Shown here: one piece after another, positions 46,017 to 54,825 of the stretch
Numbering within the stretch: the stretch's first letter is position 1
Layout of the letters: each line of letters starts with the position of its first letter
Source of the DNA: an uncultured Aquimarina sp.
GTDB lineage: Bacteria; Bacteroidota; Bacteroidia; Flavobacteriales; Flavobacteriaceae
NCBI GenBank assembly: GCA_947502885.1
Contig: CANNBP010000009.1
Coordinates: 186,001 to 250,000, forward strand
DNA length: 64,000 bases
Direction of reading: 5' to 3'
Notes under the pieces: model-generated
Told to the model about the DNA's origin: nothing
What the model saw: the letters and a program-made list of their open reading frames with translations, nothing else
Databases searched by the model: none
Program-made: the position numbers and the translations under genes

Positions 46017-46049
46017 ATAACGATCGGGACAGCGCTTCCCGATCGTTAT
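46017..46049 (-). terminator. Rho-independent terminator of the M1-fusion gene
   Basis: ATAACGATCGGGA and TCCCGATCGTTAT form a 13-bp perfect stem around a 7-nt loop, 11 bp past the stop of the minus-strand gene ending at 46060. On the minus strand it is followed by TTTTT. Confidence 0.9.
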
Positions 46050-46059
46050 CAAATGGCGA

Positions 46060-49000
46060 CTACTCTTCTTCAATACTTTGAAGATTATCGCCAGAATTTC
46101 TATCTATTAATTTATTGTAAGGATCAATACCAGCTTTAACAGGTTTTTTATCTGTAACAATGGTAAACGTATTTTCGCCAGGTTTTAACCATTTTCTTTT
46201 AAGATAATATGGATTTTTAAGAGGAACTTCTTGCTCATCTATAATGTCTTCGCCAAATAATCCGATTTCGATATAATTGGTTTTATCATCGGTACGTTCT
46301 TCTTTACCTTTATCATCATAATAGATTTTTTTTGAGTCTACAGTAAACGTAGTTTCGTAAGAATTAGTATCGAGCTTTTTGGTTTTAGCTTTTATTACCC
46401 TATTTTCATATAAAGCAATTTTTGTAAACCCATCTTCTACCGTATATTTTAATGAATCCGGAGCTACTTTTAAAATAGCCTGATATAAGTTTTCTGAAGT
46501 TGGATAGACGCCTTTTTCATAGTTCTTATATTCTAATATAAAATCTCTTAGAGCGGTGTTGATTTTATCTTCTCCAATAATATCCTGAAGCTCGTACATG
46601 ACCATTGACCCTTTTTCATACCAAATATGTGGTCCTACTTCTACATTAATTAAGGATCTTTCGGGTTTAAAGCTAAATGACCGACTTCTTAAGTATTTAT
46701 CTAATGAATGTTTTAAGAAATTCTTGATTCCGTTTTCTCCATATTGGTGTTTCATTGTCATAAGAGAAGAATATTCTGCTAGGGTCTCAGAAATAATATT
46801 GGCACCAGAAGTTTTACTTGGAGTAACCAAATGTCCCCACCATTGATGAGCAACTTCATGAGCTGTAACTCTAAAGGCATAATTGAAATCTTCTGCTTTA
46901 TCAAAGTTTGCCGCAAAACCAAAGTCTTCAGAATAAGGTATTGTTGTAACAAAAGATTGCGCAAAGGTTGAATGGGCAGGAAACTCGACGATTCTAATTA
47001 CAGAATTGGGATACTCATAAAAGTTTTTAGAACAATAATCCAAAGCAACCTTAACTCCTTCAACAAAATATTTGAGATTACGTTTGTGTTTTTTGGAATG
47101 GTAAACTTCTATGTCAACTTTTTTTCCACTAGGACCAATCCAATTTGATTTCTCAACATCATAAGTTGCAGAAACAACATTAAAGAAAAGATCGGTCTTA
47201 GATTCTAATTTATAGTGATAATATGCTCTATTGTTCTCATTCCATTTGTTTACTAGTTTACCTGGAGCTAAAGCGGTTTGATTTCCGGCTGTGCTAACTA
47301 CAGCTTCAAAATTGATATAGTTAGCATCTTCATTAAACAAATTTTTTCTTAATGCCGTAGAATCTGTTCTTGGAGGAAGAAGATAGTCTAGTTTATCCAG
47401 ACCATGTTTTACCCGAACACCATTGTCTACTAAACTACGTTCATAGTGAAATCTTGGAAAAATGGTTTGATTTAAAAAAGATCCATTATGCAATACCTGA
47501 GTTTCTATACTATTGGCAAAACCTTTGGTTTCAGAAAACACCTCTATAGATAGGTTAGCGGTTTCATTAGGTAACATTGTTTTTGGAAGTTTATAAAAAT
47601 ACACCCTGTAAATAGAATCTGTCATTACTGGTTTAAGTGATGCACCATTATAAGTTACTTTTTTTAAGCTTGTATGGGCTCCTGGAAAATTAATTTCGAG
47701 TCGTAACGTGTCGATGGGAGTATCGAAACTATTGACAATTTTAAAATCCCCTTTAGCTTTTACATTTCTTTCTTCAGGGAAAATATCTATATAAGCCTTT
47801 AAATCTGTTACTTGTGGGTGTGCTTTTCCTATGTATTTAGCGTATTTCTTTTCTGCATCGACCTGAACTTTTTCAGAATAGTATCCATCCTTAATCGTAT
47901 TTAATACATTTAGGTTATAATATGTGTATCCAGCAACACTTATAAAAGCTATACAAATACCAGTAAATACCAATATAGTCGGAGTGGTCATACGTTGTTT
48001 TGCAAGTCTTAATCTTTCTTTTGCTGAAGAAAAGAAACCTCGATTCCAAAATATCTTACCAATCATCATAAGTATAGCGGTACACAATATCCAATATAAG
48101 TTTAACCAAGAAGTGCCAATCAAATAATGACCAAAACCATTGAGGTCACTTAAAAAAATTGGAGGAACACCGGTAAAAAGATACATTGGATTGTTGTTTT
48201 TAAATGCCAATGTGACCAATAGTGGAAGCCCAAAATAGAGAATAATAATAATAAAATGCCCTAGAAACTTATTGTTAACCATTACATGAATAAAGAAAGC
48301 TAATAGTATGGTCATTATAAATGTTGGAAAAATGAGCATGAAATTGTACGTGAAATACATTCCCAAATCATAGTTGAAATATCCATTAAAAGTTTGAAAT
48401 AAGACACCAATAAGAATATTGGAAAAAATCAACACAACGGCTATTCCTATAAGAGATAGAATCTTAGAAAAATACAAATTAGAATTACTAATGGGTAAGG
48501 CATCGTAAAATACAAAGGTCTTATTGTTACGCGTTCTATGTACAGCCTCCCCCGCATAGATAACTAGTATTATAATAGATAAAAAAGAAATAATCCCATT
48601 GATATAGGTAACTACGTATCGGGTTAGTGGTAAGTTAGGAGTGCCATATAATTCGTTAACATTATAGATGCTAAATAATGAAAACACAACGCCAATAAGC
48701 AATAATATGATAAAGACAGGGCTCTTTAATATGGATAAGAATTCGATTTTACTTAAAGAGAACAGAGTTTGCCATTGTGTCTTTTTTGTGAAAACTTGGC
48801 TAATTGCACCTATTGAAGATGGTATAAACTCATCATTCTTTTGTTTATCTGATTTTTTTCCTGAGCGTAAAAACGTTTTGTAATCAAATTTGAAGTAAGT
48901 AAGTAAGAAAAGAAATACTCCTATACTTAACCAAATTAATCGGTTGATCAAGAATTTGCCATATATCGGAAGTTGATAGGTGTTTAATTCGTTAATAGAC

Positions 49001-49662
49001 CAATATTTTTTTACAAAACTAAAAGCTCTGCCACCAAAAGGGTCAAGATATACACTTAACCATTGGTTATCTATACTTTTCATTAAATCACCAGAAATGC
49101 TATACAAGAGAAATAGACAGATCCCGCCTAAATAAATAATAGGCATTTTTTTGAAAAAAGCCATTAAGCAAAAGAACAGTGATCCTATTAGTAAAGCATT
49201 AATTTCTAAAATAAAAATAAAAGGAAGAATATACGATGTTAGATTAAAGCTGTCATATTTTCCGTAATCGGGTCGGTCAAGAATGATTCCAATTGTAAAA
49301 CCAATAATTGCGCCTAAAACAATAAATAGATTAACAAGAGAAGCTATTGTAAAACTACCTAAAAAACGACCTAAAACATAAGATTTTTGTGGTATCGGAA
49401 ATGTAAAATAAGTTTGAGCTGTTTTATGGTCTTGATCTCGATAAATTGGTACCCCCATTATTGCTGCATAGAAAAAAATGGAAATTATAGATATAGGAGC
49501 AATAACATCTACGATGTTATTTGGGCTATTTACAAATTGCGCAGTAACCGATTTTTGAAAAACAGCAATTAGAGTAGCGATTGTTAACCCTAATGCAGCA
49601 TATATCCAGGTTGCCGGTCTTTTAAGGCGATATTGTAGTTCGAATAAGAGTATTTCTTTCAT
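46060..49662 (-). CDS. ABC-2 permease fused to an M1-type aminopeptidase
   Basis: This 1200-residue protein joins two parts. Residues 1 to about 590 hold roughly a dozen membrane segments of the ABC-2 type. Residues 600-1200 are an extracytoplasmic gluzincin domain with HEVAHQWWGH (zinc ligands His935 and His939) and the distal Glu near 959 in SETLAEY. The exopeptidase motif GxMEN of classical M1 enzymes is missing; the matching region reads FPAHSTFAQSF. A Tyr near residue 1030 (HIWYEKGSMVMYEL) fits the catalytic Tyr region. The permease presumably works with the ATPase encoded 88 bp upstream. Comparable fusions are known in Bacteroidota, but their substrate is not. Confidence 0.87.
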   Translation of the reverse strand: MKEILLFELQYRLKRPATWIYAALGLTIATLIAVFQKSVTAQFVNSPNNIVDVIAPISIISIFFYAAIMGVPIYRDQDHKTAQTYFTFPIPQKSYVLGRFLGSFTIASLVNLFIVLGAIIGFTIGIILDRPDYGKYDSFNLTSYILPFIFILEINALLIGSLFFCLMAFFKKMPIIYLGGICLFLLYSISGDLMKSIDNQWLSVYLDPFGGRAFSFVKKYWSINELNTYQLPIYGKFLINRLIWLSIGVFLFLLTYFKFDYKTFLRSGKKSDKQKNDEFIPSSIGAISQVFTKKTQWQTLFSLSKIEFLSILKSPVFIILLLIGVVFSLFSIYNVNELYGTPNLPLTRYVVTYINGIISFLSIIILVIYAGEAVHRTRNNKTFVFYDALPISNSNLYFSKILSLIGIAVVLIFSNILIGVLFQTFNGYFNYDLGMYFTYNFMLIFPTFIMTILLAFFIHVMVNNKFLGHFIIIILYFGLPLLVTLAFKNNNPMYLFTGVPPIFLSDLNGFGHYLIGTSWLNLYWILCTAILMMIGKIFWNRGFFSSAKERLRLAKQRMTTPTILVFTGICIAFISVAGYTYYNLNVLNTIKDGYYSEKVQVDAEKKYAKYIGKAHPQVTDLKAYIDIFPEERNVKAKGDFKIVNSFDTPIDTLRLEINFPGAHTSLKKVTYNGASLKPVMTDSIYRVYFYKLPKTMLPNETANLSIEVFSETKGFANSIETQVLHNGSFLNQTIFPRFHYERSLVDNGVRVKHGLDKLDYLLPPRTDSTALRKNLFNEDANYINFEAVVSTAGNQTALAPGKLVNKWNENNRAYYHYKLESKTDLFFNVVSATYDVEKSNWIGPSGKKVDIEVYHSKKHKRNLKYFVEGVKVALDYCSKNFYEYPNSVIRIVEFPAHSTFAQSFVTTIPYSEDFGFAANFDKAEDFNYAFRVTAHEVAHQWWGHLVTPSKTSGANIISETLAEYSSLMTMKHQYGENGIKNFLKHSLDKYLRSRSFSFKPERSLINVEVGPHIWYEKGSMVMYELQDIIGEDKINTALRDFILEYKNYEKGVYPTSENLYQAILKVAPDSLKYTVEDGFTKIALYENRVIKAKTKKLDTNSYETTFTVDSKKIYYDDKGKEERTDDKTNYIEIGLFGEDIIDEQEVPLKNPYYLKRKWLKPGENTFTIVTDKKPVKAGIDPYNKLIDRNSGDNLQSIEEE

Positions 49663-49750
49663 CTTTTCTTTTTTATAATCATTATAGTGACTGGCTATTT
49701 TACATTTCGATTTGTATTGATCGTATTTGTCTAAATAGCAAATTTCTATA

Positions 49751-50632
49751 CTATGCTTCTTGCTCTTCTTTTTTATTGATAGAGTAGAAATAGAAATCTT
49801 CTAGATCATTAGGAACGGGTTGAAACCCTTCTCCAGGGTTGGTATCACTATAAACATTTACAAAAAACTTTCCACCTCTTAGATAATTTGACAAAATTGT
49901 AAACTCATTTTCTATCACCTCTAATTCTGATTTTTCGACTTGTTTTTTGAAAACTTTTCCGGTTAAAGAATTAGAAAACGTTTGGGGATCTCCTTGTGCT
50001 AGAATTTTACCTTCGTTAAATACAGCCATATTCTGACATAAGTTGGTTACATCATCAACAATATGCGTACTAAGAATCACTACTGCATTTTCTCCTAACT
50101 CACTTAATAAATTATGAAAACGATTGCGTTCAAGAGGATCTAGACCAGCAGTTGGTTCATCAACGATAATGAGCTTTGGGTTACCAAGTAATGCCTGAGC
50201 TATCCCAAAACGTTGTCGCATACCTCCAGAAAAATCACCAAGATTACGGTTTCTAAACTTATAGAGATTAACCTTATTTAATAAATCAGCAACATAACCT
50301 TTGCGATCTTGTTTGTTAATAATGCCTTTAACCTTTGCAATGTGATTAAGCATCATTTCGGCAGAGACTTTAGGATAAACCCCAAAATCTTGAGGTAGAT
50401 ATCCTAGTACTTTGCGTAGTTCTTCGGGTTGTTTAAAAACATCAATACCATCAAACTCTATACTGCCAGAATCAGCCAATTGTAATGTAGCAATTGTTCT
50501 CATTAAGGTTGATTTTCCTGCGCCATTGGGGCCTAAAAGCCCAAACATTCCTTTCTCCAAAGTCAAATTTACATTGTTCAATGCTTGCGTTCCATTAGGA
50601 TATGTTTTATTTAGATTCTTTATAGTGAGCAT
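49751..50632 (-). CDS. ABC-2-type transporter ATPase
   Basis: This 293-residue protein carries Walker A GPNGAGKST, Q-loop YLPQDFGV, a relaxed signature FSGGMRQR, Walker B LIIVDEP and H-loop STHIVDD. It belongs to the CcmA/DrrA-type class that drives ABC-2 permeases. A C-terminal extension of about 90 residues follows (VFKKQVEKSELEVIENEF). Its only likely partner is the permease/aminopeptidase fusion 88 bp downstream on the same strand, with which it forms a two-gene operon. It diverges from hemB. Confidence 0.92.
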   Translation of the reverse strand: MLTIKNLNKTYPNGTQALNNVNLTLEKGMFGLLGPNGAGKSTLMRTIATLQLADSGSIEFDGIDVFKQPEELRKVLGYLPQDFGVYPKVSAEMMLNHIAKVKGIINKQDRKGYVADLLNKVNLYKFRNRNLGDFSGGMRQRFGIAQALLGNPKLIIVDEPTAGLDPLERNRFHNLLSELGENAVVILSTHIVDDVTNLCQNMAVFNEGKILAQGDPQTFSNSLTGKVFKKQVEKSELEVIENEFTILSNYLRGGKFFVNVYSDTNPGEGFQPVPNDLEDFYFYSINKKEEQEA

Positions 50633-50809
50633 ACTTTTGCTAATTAAAGGTTTTATAGTTAGTAGAACTTGTTAAGGTTTTGTTACAGGGTTTGAAATGT
50701 TTTTTAAGTAAAAGTACATTTACTAGACTATAGTAATTGTTAATGATTACTAAAAAAGTATAAGAGATATATGAGTATCTTTACACCTATTAAATTTTAG
50801 AGGTTAAGA

Positions 50810-51784
50810 ATGCAACAAATTCGTAGAAACAGGCGACTTAGAACAAATGATGCAATTCGTTCTTTGGTAAGAGAAAATATAATCACGCCAAATGATTTTT
50901 TGGTTCCTTTATTTGTCGTTGAAGGGAAAAATGTAAAAGAAGAAATTTTATCCATGCCTGGGTATTATAGATATAGTTTGGATTTACTAAAAGAGGAGCT
51001 TAAAGAGCTTTGGTCCTTGGGCTTAAAATCTGTTTTACTTTTTGTAAAGGTGCCAGATTCACTAAAGGATAATAAAGGGACAGAAGCTCTTAATCCAGAT
51101 GGATTGATGCAACGTGCAATTAAGACAGTAAAAGAAACAGTGCCAGACATGTTGGTTATGACCGATGTGGCCTTAGATCCATATTCGTCTTATGGTCATG
51201 ACGGAATCGTAAAAGATAATTATATTGTTAATGACGAAACTTGCAATGTTTTGGCAGAGATGTCATTGTCGCATGCACAAGCTGGAGCAGATTTTGTAGC
51301 TCCAAGTGATATGATGGATGGTCGAATTCTCGCAATTAGAGAATTGTTAGAAAAAGAGAGCTTCAAAAATACAGGAATTATGAGTTATAGTGCCAAGTAT
51401 GCTTCTGCTTTTTATGGACCATTTAGAGATGCATTAGATTCTGCTCCGGGTTTTGGCGATAAAAAAACTTATCAAATGGATTTTGCCAATAGAGATGAAG
51501 CAATTAAAGAGACACTTATGGATATTGACGAAGGAGCCGATATCGTTATGGTAAAACCAGGTTTGTGTTATCTGGATTTGGTAAGAGATGTTAGAGATGT
51601 TGTAGATGTGCCTGTTGCTGTATATCAAGTTAGCGGTGAGTATGCAATGTTAAAAGCAGCGGCAGAAAAAGGGTGGTTAGATCATGATGCGGTTATGTTA
51701 GAACAAATCATGGCATTTAAACGTGCAGGAGCACATATCATTGCAAGCTACTTTGCCAAAGATGTAGTTAGACTTTTGAGTTAA
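50810..51784 (+). CDS. hemB: Porphobilinogen synthase (delta-aminolevulinic acid dehydratase)
   Basis: HemB condenses two 5-aminolevulinate molecules into porphobilinogen, an early haem step. The 324-residue length is normal. The two Schiff-base lysines are Lys196 (MSYSAKYAS) and Lys249 (VMVKPGLCY). The metal-site region reads MTDVALDPYSSYGHDG (117-132), with Asp and no cysteine cluster, so it is the magnesium/potassium-type enzyme and not the zinc-type. It opens a co-directional run of genes (TerB-like, cytochrome c, DinB-like) with gaps of 4-22 bp. hemF lies 40 kb to the left in the same direction. Confidence 0.97.
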   Translation: MQQIRRNRRLRTNDAIRSLVRENIITPNDFLVPLFVVEGKNVKEEILSMPGYYRYSLDLLKEELKELWSLGLKSVLLFVKVPDSLKDNKGTEALNPDGLMQRAIKTVKETVPDMLVMTDVALDPYSSYGHDGIVKDNYIVNDETCNVLAEMSLSHAQAGADFVAPSDMMDGRILAIRELLEKESFKNTGIMSYSAKYASAFYGPFRDALDSAPGFGDKKTYQMDFANRDEAIKETLMDIDEGADIVMVKPGLCYLDLVRDVRDVVDVPVAVYQVSGEYAMLKAAAEKGWLDHDAVMLEQIMAFKRAGAHIIASYFAKDVVRLLS

Positions 51785-51806
51785 AATAATTTTAAGATAA
51801 GATCAT

Positions 51807-52193
51807 ATGATAAGTAGAGACAGGTTGTATCAAACATTTGGAGAATTACTGTATGTAATTGCTATGAGTGATGGAGTAATACAAGAAAAAGAATCTGAAA
51901 CACTTGAAGAAATACTACAAGCTCACCCAAAGGGAAAAGATATTAAATGGTCGTTTGATTATGAAAGTAGAAACCAAAATGATATCGAGGATTTATATAA
52001 AAAAGTTATAGAAGTTTTCTCTGATAACGGCCCTGACTATGAATATGATTTTATGATTTATGCTCTTACAAAATTAGCTGAAGCTAGTGACGGTAAGGAT
52101 GTTCAAGAAACAAAAGTGATTTCTAATTTTTCAAAAGACTTATTAGAAAGATTTAAAAGTGATATAGAAAAGATTAAAGAAAAGTATAGTTAA
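51807..52193 (+). CDS. TerB-like protein
   Basis: This 128-residue soluble helical protein begins with the motif ELLYVIAMSDGVIQEKESETLEEIL, characteristic of TerB/DjlA-like four-helix domains in which paired acidic residues may bind metal. A second similar stretch (MIYALTKLAEASDGKD) forms the matching helix pair. Full tellurite-resistance clusters are absent, so a general stress or metal-related role is only a guess. It lies 22 bp after hemB. Confidence 0.75.
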   Translation: MISRDRLYQTFGELLYVIAMSDGVIQEKESETLEEILQAHPKGKDIKWSFDYESRNQNDIEDLYKKVIEVFSDNGPDYEYDFMIYALTKLAEASDGKDVQETKVISNFSKDLLERFKSDIEKIKEKYS

Positions 52194-52200
52194 TATTTTT

Positions 52201-52605
52201 ATGCAGAATACCAAAGGAGTACTGCTGTTGATCATGGGCTTTATGCTTTGTTTTACAGGTTGTCAGTCAGAAAAAAAGAAAGAAGAAACGAGTGTTAAGA
52301 TAGGAGTTAAGAAGAAAGAAAGCTCCCCATTCGATGTTGGTAGAGCTGTTTTTAATGGTAAAGGAAAATGTTATACATGTCATAAAGTGGACAAAAAATC
52401 TATTGGCCCAAGTGTAATAGAAATCATGAAGGTTTATGCAGAAAAAGAGGCAGATGTAATTGCATTTTTAAAGCAAGAAGCAGAGCCTATTGTAGATCCA
52501 GAAACATATACAGTCATGAAAACGAACTTTTCTATAATTAAAACATTTACAGAAGAGGAGCTTAAGGCTTTAGAAGTATATATGACACAAATAAGTAAGC
52601 AATAG
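52201..52605 (+). CDS. Cytochrome c, lipoprotein form
   Basis: This 134-residue protein has a signal peptide with the lipobox FTGC. A Lys/Glu linker follows, then a single c-type haem site CYTCH near residue 57 followed by KVDKKSIGPS, the class I Gly-Pro turn. A Met in TVMKTNF near residue 101 is the probable sixth ligand. It would carry electrons on the periplasmic face of a membrane. Its place just after hemB makes functional sense, as it consumes haem. The gap to the preceding gene is 7 bp. Confidence 0.9.
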   Translation: MQNTKGVLLLIMGFMLCFTGCQSEKKKEETSVKIGVKKKESSPFDVGRAVFNGKGKCYTCHKVDKKSIGPSVIEIMKVYAEKEADVIAFLKQEAEPIVDPETYTVMKTNFSIIKTFTEEELKALEVYMTQISKQ

Positions 52606-52609
52606 TCAA

Positions 52610-53128
52610 ATGATAAATAAATTTTTAATTGTTTTTTTTCTGATTTCAGGATCAGCTATTTCTCAGCAACTTTCTATAAAAACAGCATTTCTTGAGAAAT
52701 GGAAAAATTCTAAGGAATATTTAGTAAAACTGGCACAAGAAATGCCAGAGGAGCGATTTGGGTTTAAACCTACAGAAAGAGAAATGGAATTTAAAGAACA
52801 GTTGTTGCATATTCGACAAAATATGCTTTGGCTTTCGACTACCTACTTTTCTGAAGAAAAGTTTGATAAAAAGAGCCTTGAGAGCAACATTCCAGAGAAA
52901 AAGACAGAGATTATTGCCGAGTTAAGTAAAGCTTTTGATAAGGTTTATGATCGAATTAATGGAATTAACGAAAAAGATTTAGAAATAGAAGTTGAGTTTT
53001 TTGCAGGGCCAAAATCAAAGTTGCAAATTCTAAATTTGTTGCAAGATCATGTAACACACCATAGAGGTCAACTTATTGTATATCTTAATCTTAATGATAT
53101 TAAACCCCCAAGATATGTGGGTTGGTAA
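52610..53128 (+). CDS. DinB/YfiT-type metal-binding protein
   Basis: This is a 172-residue secreted member of the DinB four-helix family with a signal peptide (MINKFLIVFFLISGSAIS). Three likely metal-binding histidines are in place, one in LLHIRQNM and two in the paired DHVTHHRGQL segment near the end. The family includes thiol-dependent transferases and the stress-induced DinB of Bacillus; no DNA-polymerase relationship is implied. It ends with PRYVGW, a common end for this group. It starts 4 bp after the cytochrome gene, so it is co-transcribed. Confidence 0.88.
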   Translation: MINKFLIVFFLISGSAISQQLSIKTAFLEKWKNSKEYLVKLAQEMPEERFGFKPTEREMEFKEQLLHIRQNMLWLSTTYFSEEKFDKKSLESNIPEKKTEIIAELSKAFDKVYDRINGINEKDLEIEVEFFAGPKSKLQILNLLQDHVTHHRGQLIVYLNLNDIKPPRYVGW

Positions 53129-53185
53129 TTTTTTGTTTAAATAAAGCAAACAAAATCCATACCTTAGCAGTATAGACAAAACATC

Positions 53186-54271
53186 ATGACCTTATTACTT
53201 ATTTACGCGGTTCTCTCGATTTTCTTTTCGTTTTTATGTTCAATTTTAGAAGCTGTACTCTTAAGCGTTACACCAACTTTTATTAATCTTAAAAAGAAAG
53301 AAGGAAAATCATACGCTTCTACATTAGAGACCTTGAAAAAAGATGTAGACAAACCACTAATTGCTATCCTAACTCTAAATACTATTGCGCATACTGTTGG
53401 AGCGATATTAGTAGGAGTTCAAGCAGAACAGTTACCTTATAAGTTCGAAATACTTGGGGTTAATATGGTAGGAATTGTATCGGCTATTATGACGATACTA
53501 ATATTGGTTGTTTCAGAAATAGTACCAAAAACAATAGGAGCAACATTTTGGAAACAGCTTGCAAATTTTACATCAAAAGCATTACTTGTCTTAATAGCCC
53601 CTCTTAAGTACACAGGTATTTTGTGGTTATTGCAGCTTACTACAAAGCTTATTGGAGGTAAAGGGCACCATGGATCAGTATTGAGTCGTGAAGATTTTAC
53701 GGCAATGGCAGATATAGCTGAGGAAGAAGGTGTATTTGAAGAGTCTGAGTCCAAGGTGATTAAGAATTTACTAAACTTTAAAGCTGTTCAGGCAAAAGAT
53801 ATTATGACTCCGAGAAGCGTTTTAAAAATTGCTTCTGAAGATCAAAGTGTTTCAGATTTTTTTGAAGAGAATAAAAACCTTAGGTTTTCTAGAATTCCAG
53901 TTTATGCAAACAATCCTGACAATATTACAGGTTATGTACTTAAAGATGAGGTCTTCAAAGAAATGGCCGAAGACCATCATGATAAGGTGCTTAGTGACCT
54001 TAAAAGGAAAATGTTTGTTGTTGATCGTGATGTCGCAGTACCAAATTTGTTCGAAAAGTTAGTAGAGCAGAAAGAACATATGGCATTGGTGGTAGATGAG
54101 TATGGTTCGATAAGTGGATTGGTTAGCATGGAAGATGTAATCGAAACGTTATTAGGTCTAGAGATCATGGATGAAAGCGATATGGATTCTAATATGCAAG
54201 AATTAGCCAGAAAAAATTGGGAAAACAGGGCAAGAAAATTAGGTATTTTAGAAGATAAAAAAGAAGAATAA
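53186..54271 (+). CDS. DUF21/CBS-domain membrane protein (CNNM/CorB family)
   Basis: This 361-residue protein has an N-terminal DUF21 transmembrane domain with three to four segments in residues 1-150. An acidic helix follows (EDFTAMADIAEEEGVFEESES), then a pair of CBS domains at about 205-325 containing DIMTPRSVL and VDEYGSISGLVSMEDVIETLLG. The C-terminal CorC_HlyC domain found in many relatives is absent. CNNM/CorB proteins transport or sense magnesium, with CBS domains binding nucleotide. It stands 57 bp after the DinB-like gene and 2 bp before the methyltransferase gene. Confidence 0.9.
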   Translation: MTLLLIYAVLSIFFSFLCSILEAVLLSVTPTFINLKKKEGKSYASTLETLKKDVDKPLIAILTLNTIAHTVGAILVGVQAEQLPYKFEILGVNMVGIVSAIMTILILVVSEIVPKTIGATFWKQLANFTSKALLVLIAPLKYTGILWLLQLTTKLIGGKGHHGSVLSREDFTAMADIAEEEGVFEESESKVIKNLLNFKAVQAKDIMTPRSVLKIASEDQSVSDFFEENKNLRFSRIPVYANNPDNITGYVLKDEVFKEMAEDHHDKVLSDLKRKMFVVDRDVAVPNLFEKLVEQKEHMALVVDEYGSISGLVSMEDVIETLLGLEIMDESDMDSNMQELARKNWENRARKLGILEDKKEE

Positions 54272-54273
54272 AG

Positions 54274-54750
54274 GTGAGCCTTGTTCATATAGAAACTCCT
54301 CTTGGTATTGCTTCAATTTCTGGCGATGAGTTAGGAGTGAGTAGTATATCTATTACAAAAGAGAATGTAGTTTCCTTAGACATAGAAGTTCCTGCAAGTT
54401 TAAAAAAGGCAGTAACTCAACTACAAGAATACTTTGACGGGCAGCGTACTACTTTTGATTTTATTCTAAATCCAAAAGGGACAGAATTTCAGAAACGAGT
54501 TTGGAATGAGTTGCTTAAAATTCCTTTCGGAAAAACGGTATCCTATCTTGATATAGCAAAAAGATTAGGAGATCCAAAATGTATTCGAGCTGCTGCTACT
54601 GCTAATGGTAAAAATCCTTTATGGATTGTAATACCATGCCATCGTGTTATAGGAACCGACGGCTCATTAACTGGATATGCAGGTGGCTTATGGCGTAAAA
54701 AGTGGTTGCTTGATCATGAAAACCCAGTAAAACAACAATCCTTATTTTGA
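54274..54750 (+). CDS. ogt: Methylated-DNA--protein-cysteine methyltransferase
   Basis: This 158-residue protein is a suicide repair enzyme that moves alkyl groups from O6-alkylguanine in DNA to its own cysteine. The active site PCHRV contains Cys122, followed by GTDGSLTGYAGGLWRKKWLL. The helix-turn-helix region FGKTVSYLDIAKRLGDPK is complete. The start is GTG at 54274, 2 bp after the preceding stop; no in-frame ATG would keep the N-terminal beta domain. Small cytoplasmic members like this are usually named ogt. Confidence 0.93.
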   Translation: MSLVHIETPLGIASISGDELGVSSISITKENVVSLDIEVPASLKKAVTQLQEYFDGQRTTFDFILNPKGTEFQKRVWNELLKIPFGKTVSYLDIAKRLGDPKCIRAAATANGKNPLWIVIPCHRVIGTDGSLTGYAGGLWRKKWLLDHENPVKQQSLF

Positions 54751-54825
54751 TAATTCTAAGTTTGTGTTAGTACAATATTAACATTTGCTAGGTAGGGTGT
54801 TTTAAGAGTTAAACGTCTTAGTAGT

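Noticed and set aside
45926..46038. Open minus-strand frame ending in a plausible peptide (IPILDSPEVKSLNLTE) between two terminators
   Set aside because: There is no start codon after the preceding in-frame stop and it runs through a terminator hairpin; too short to call a gene remnant.
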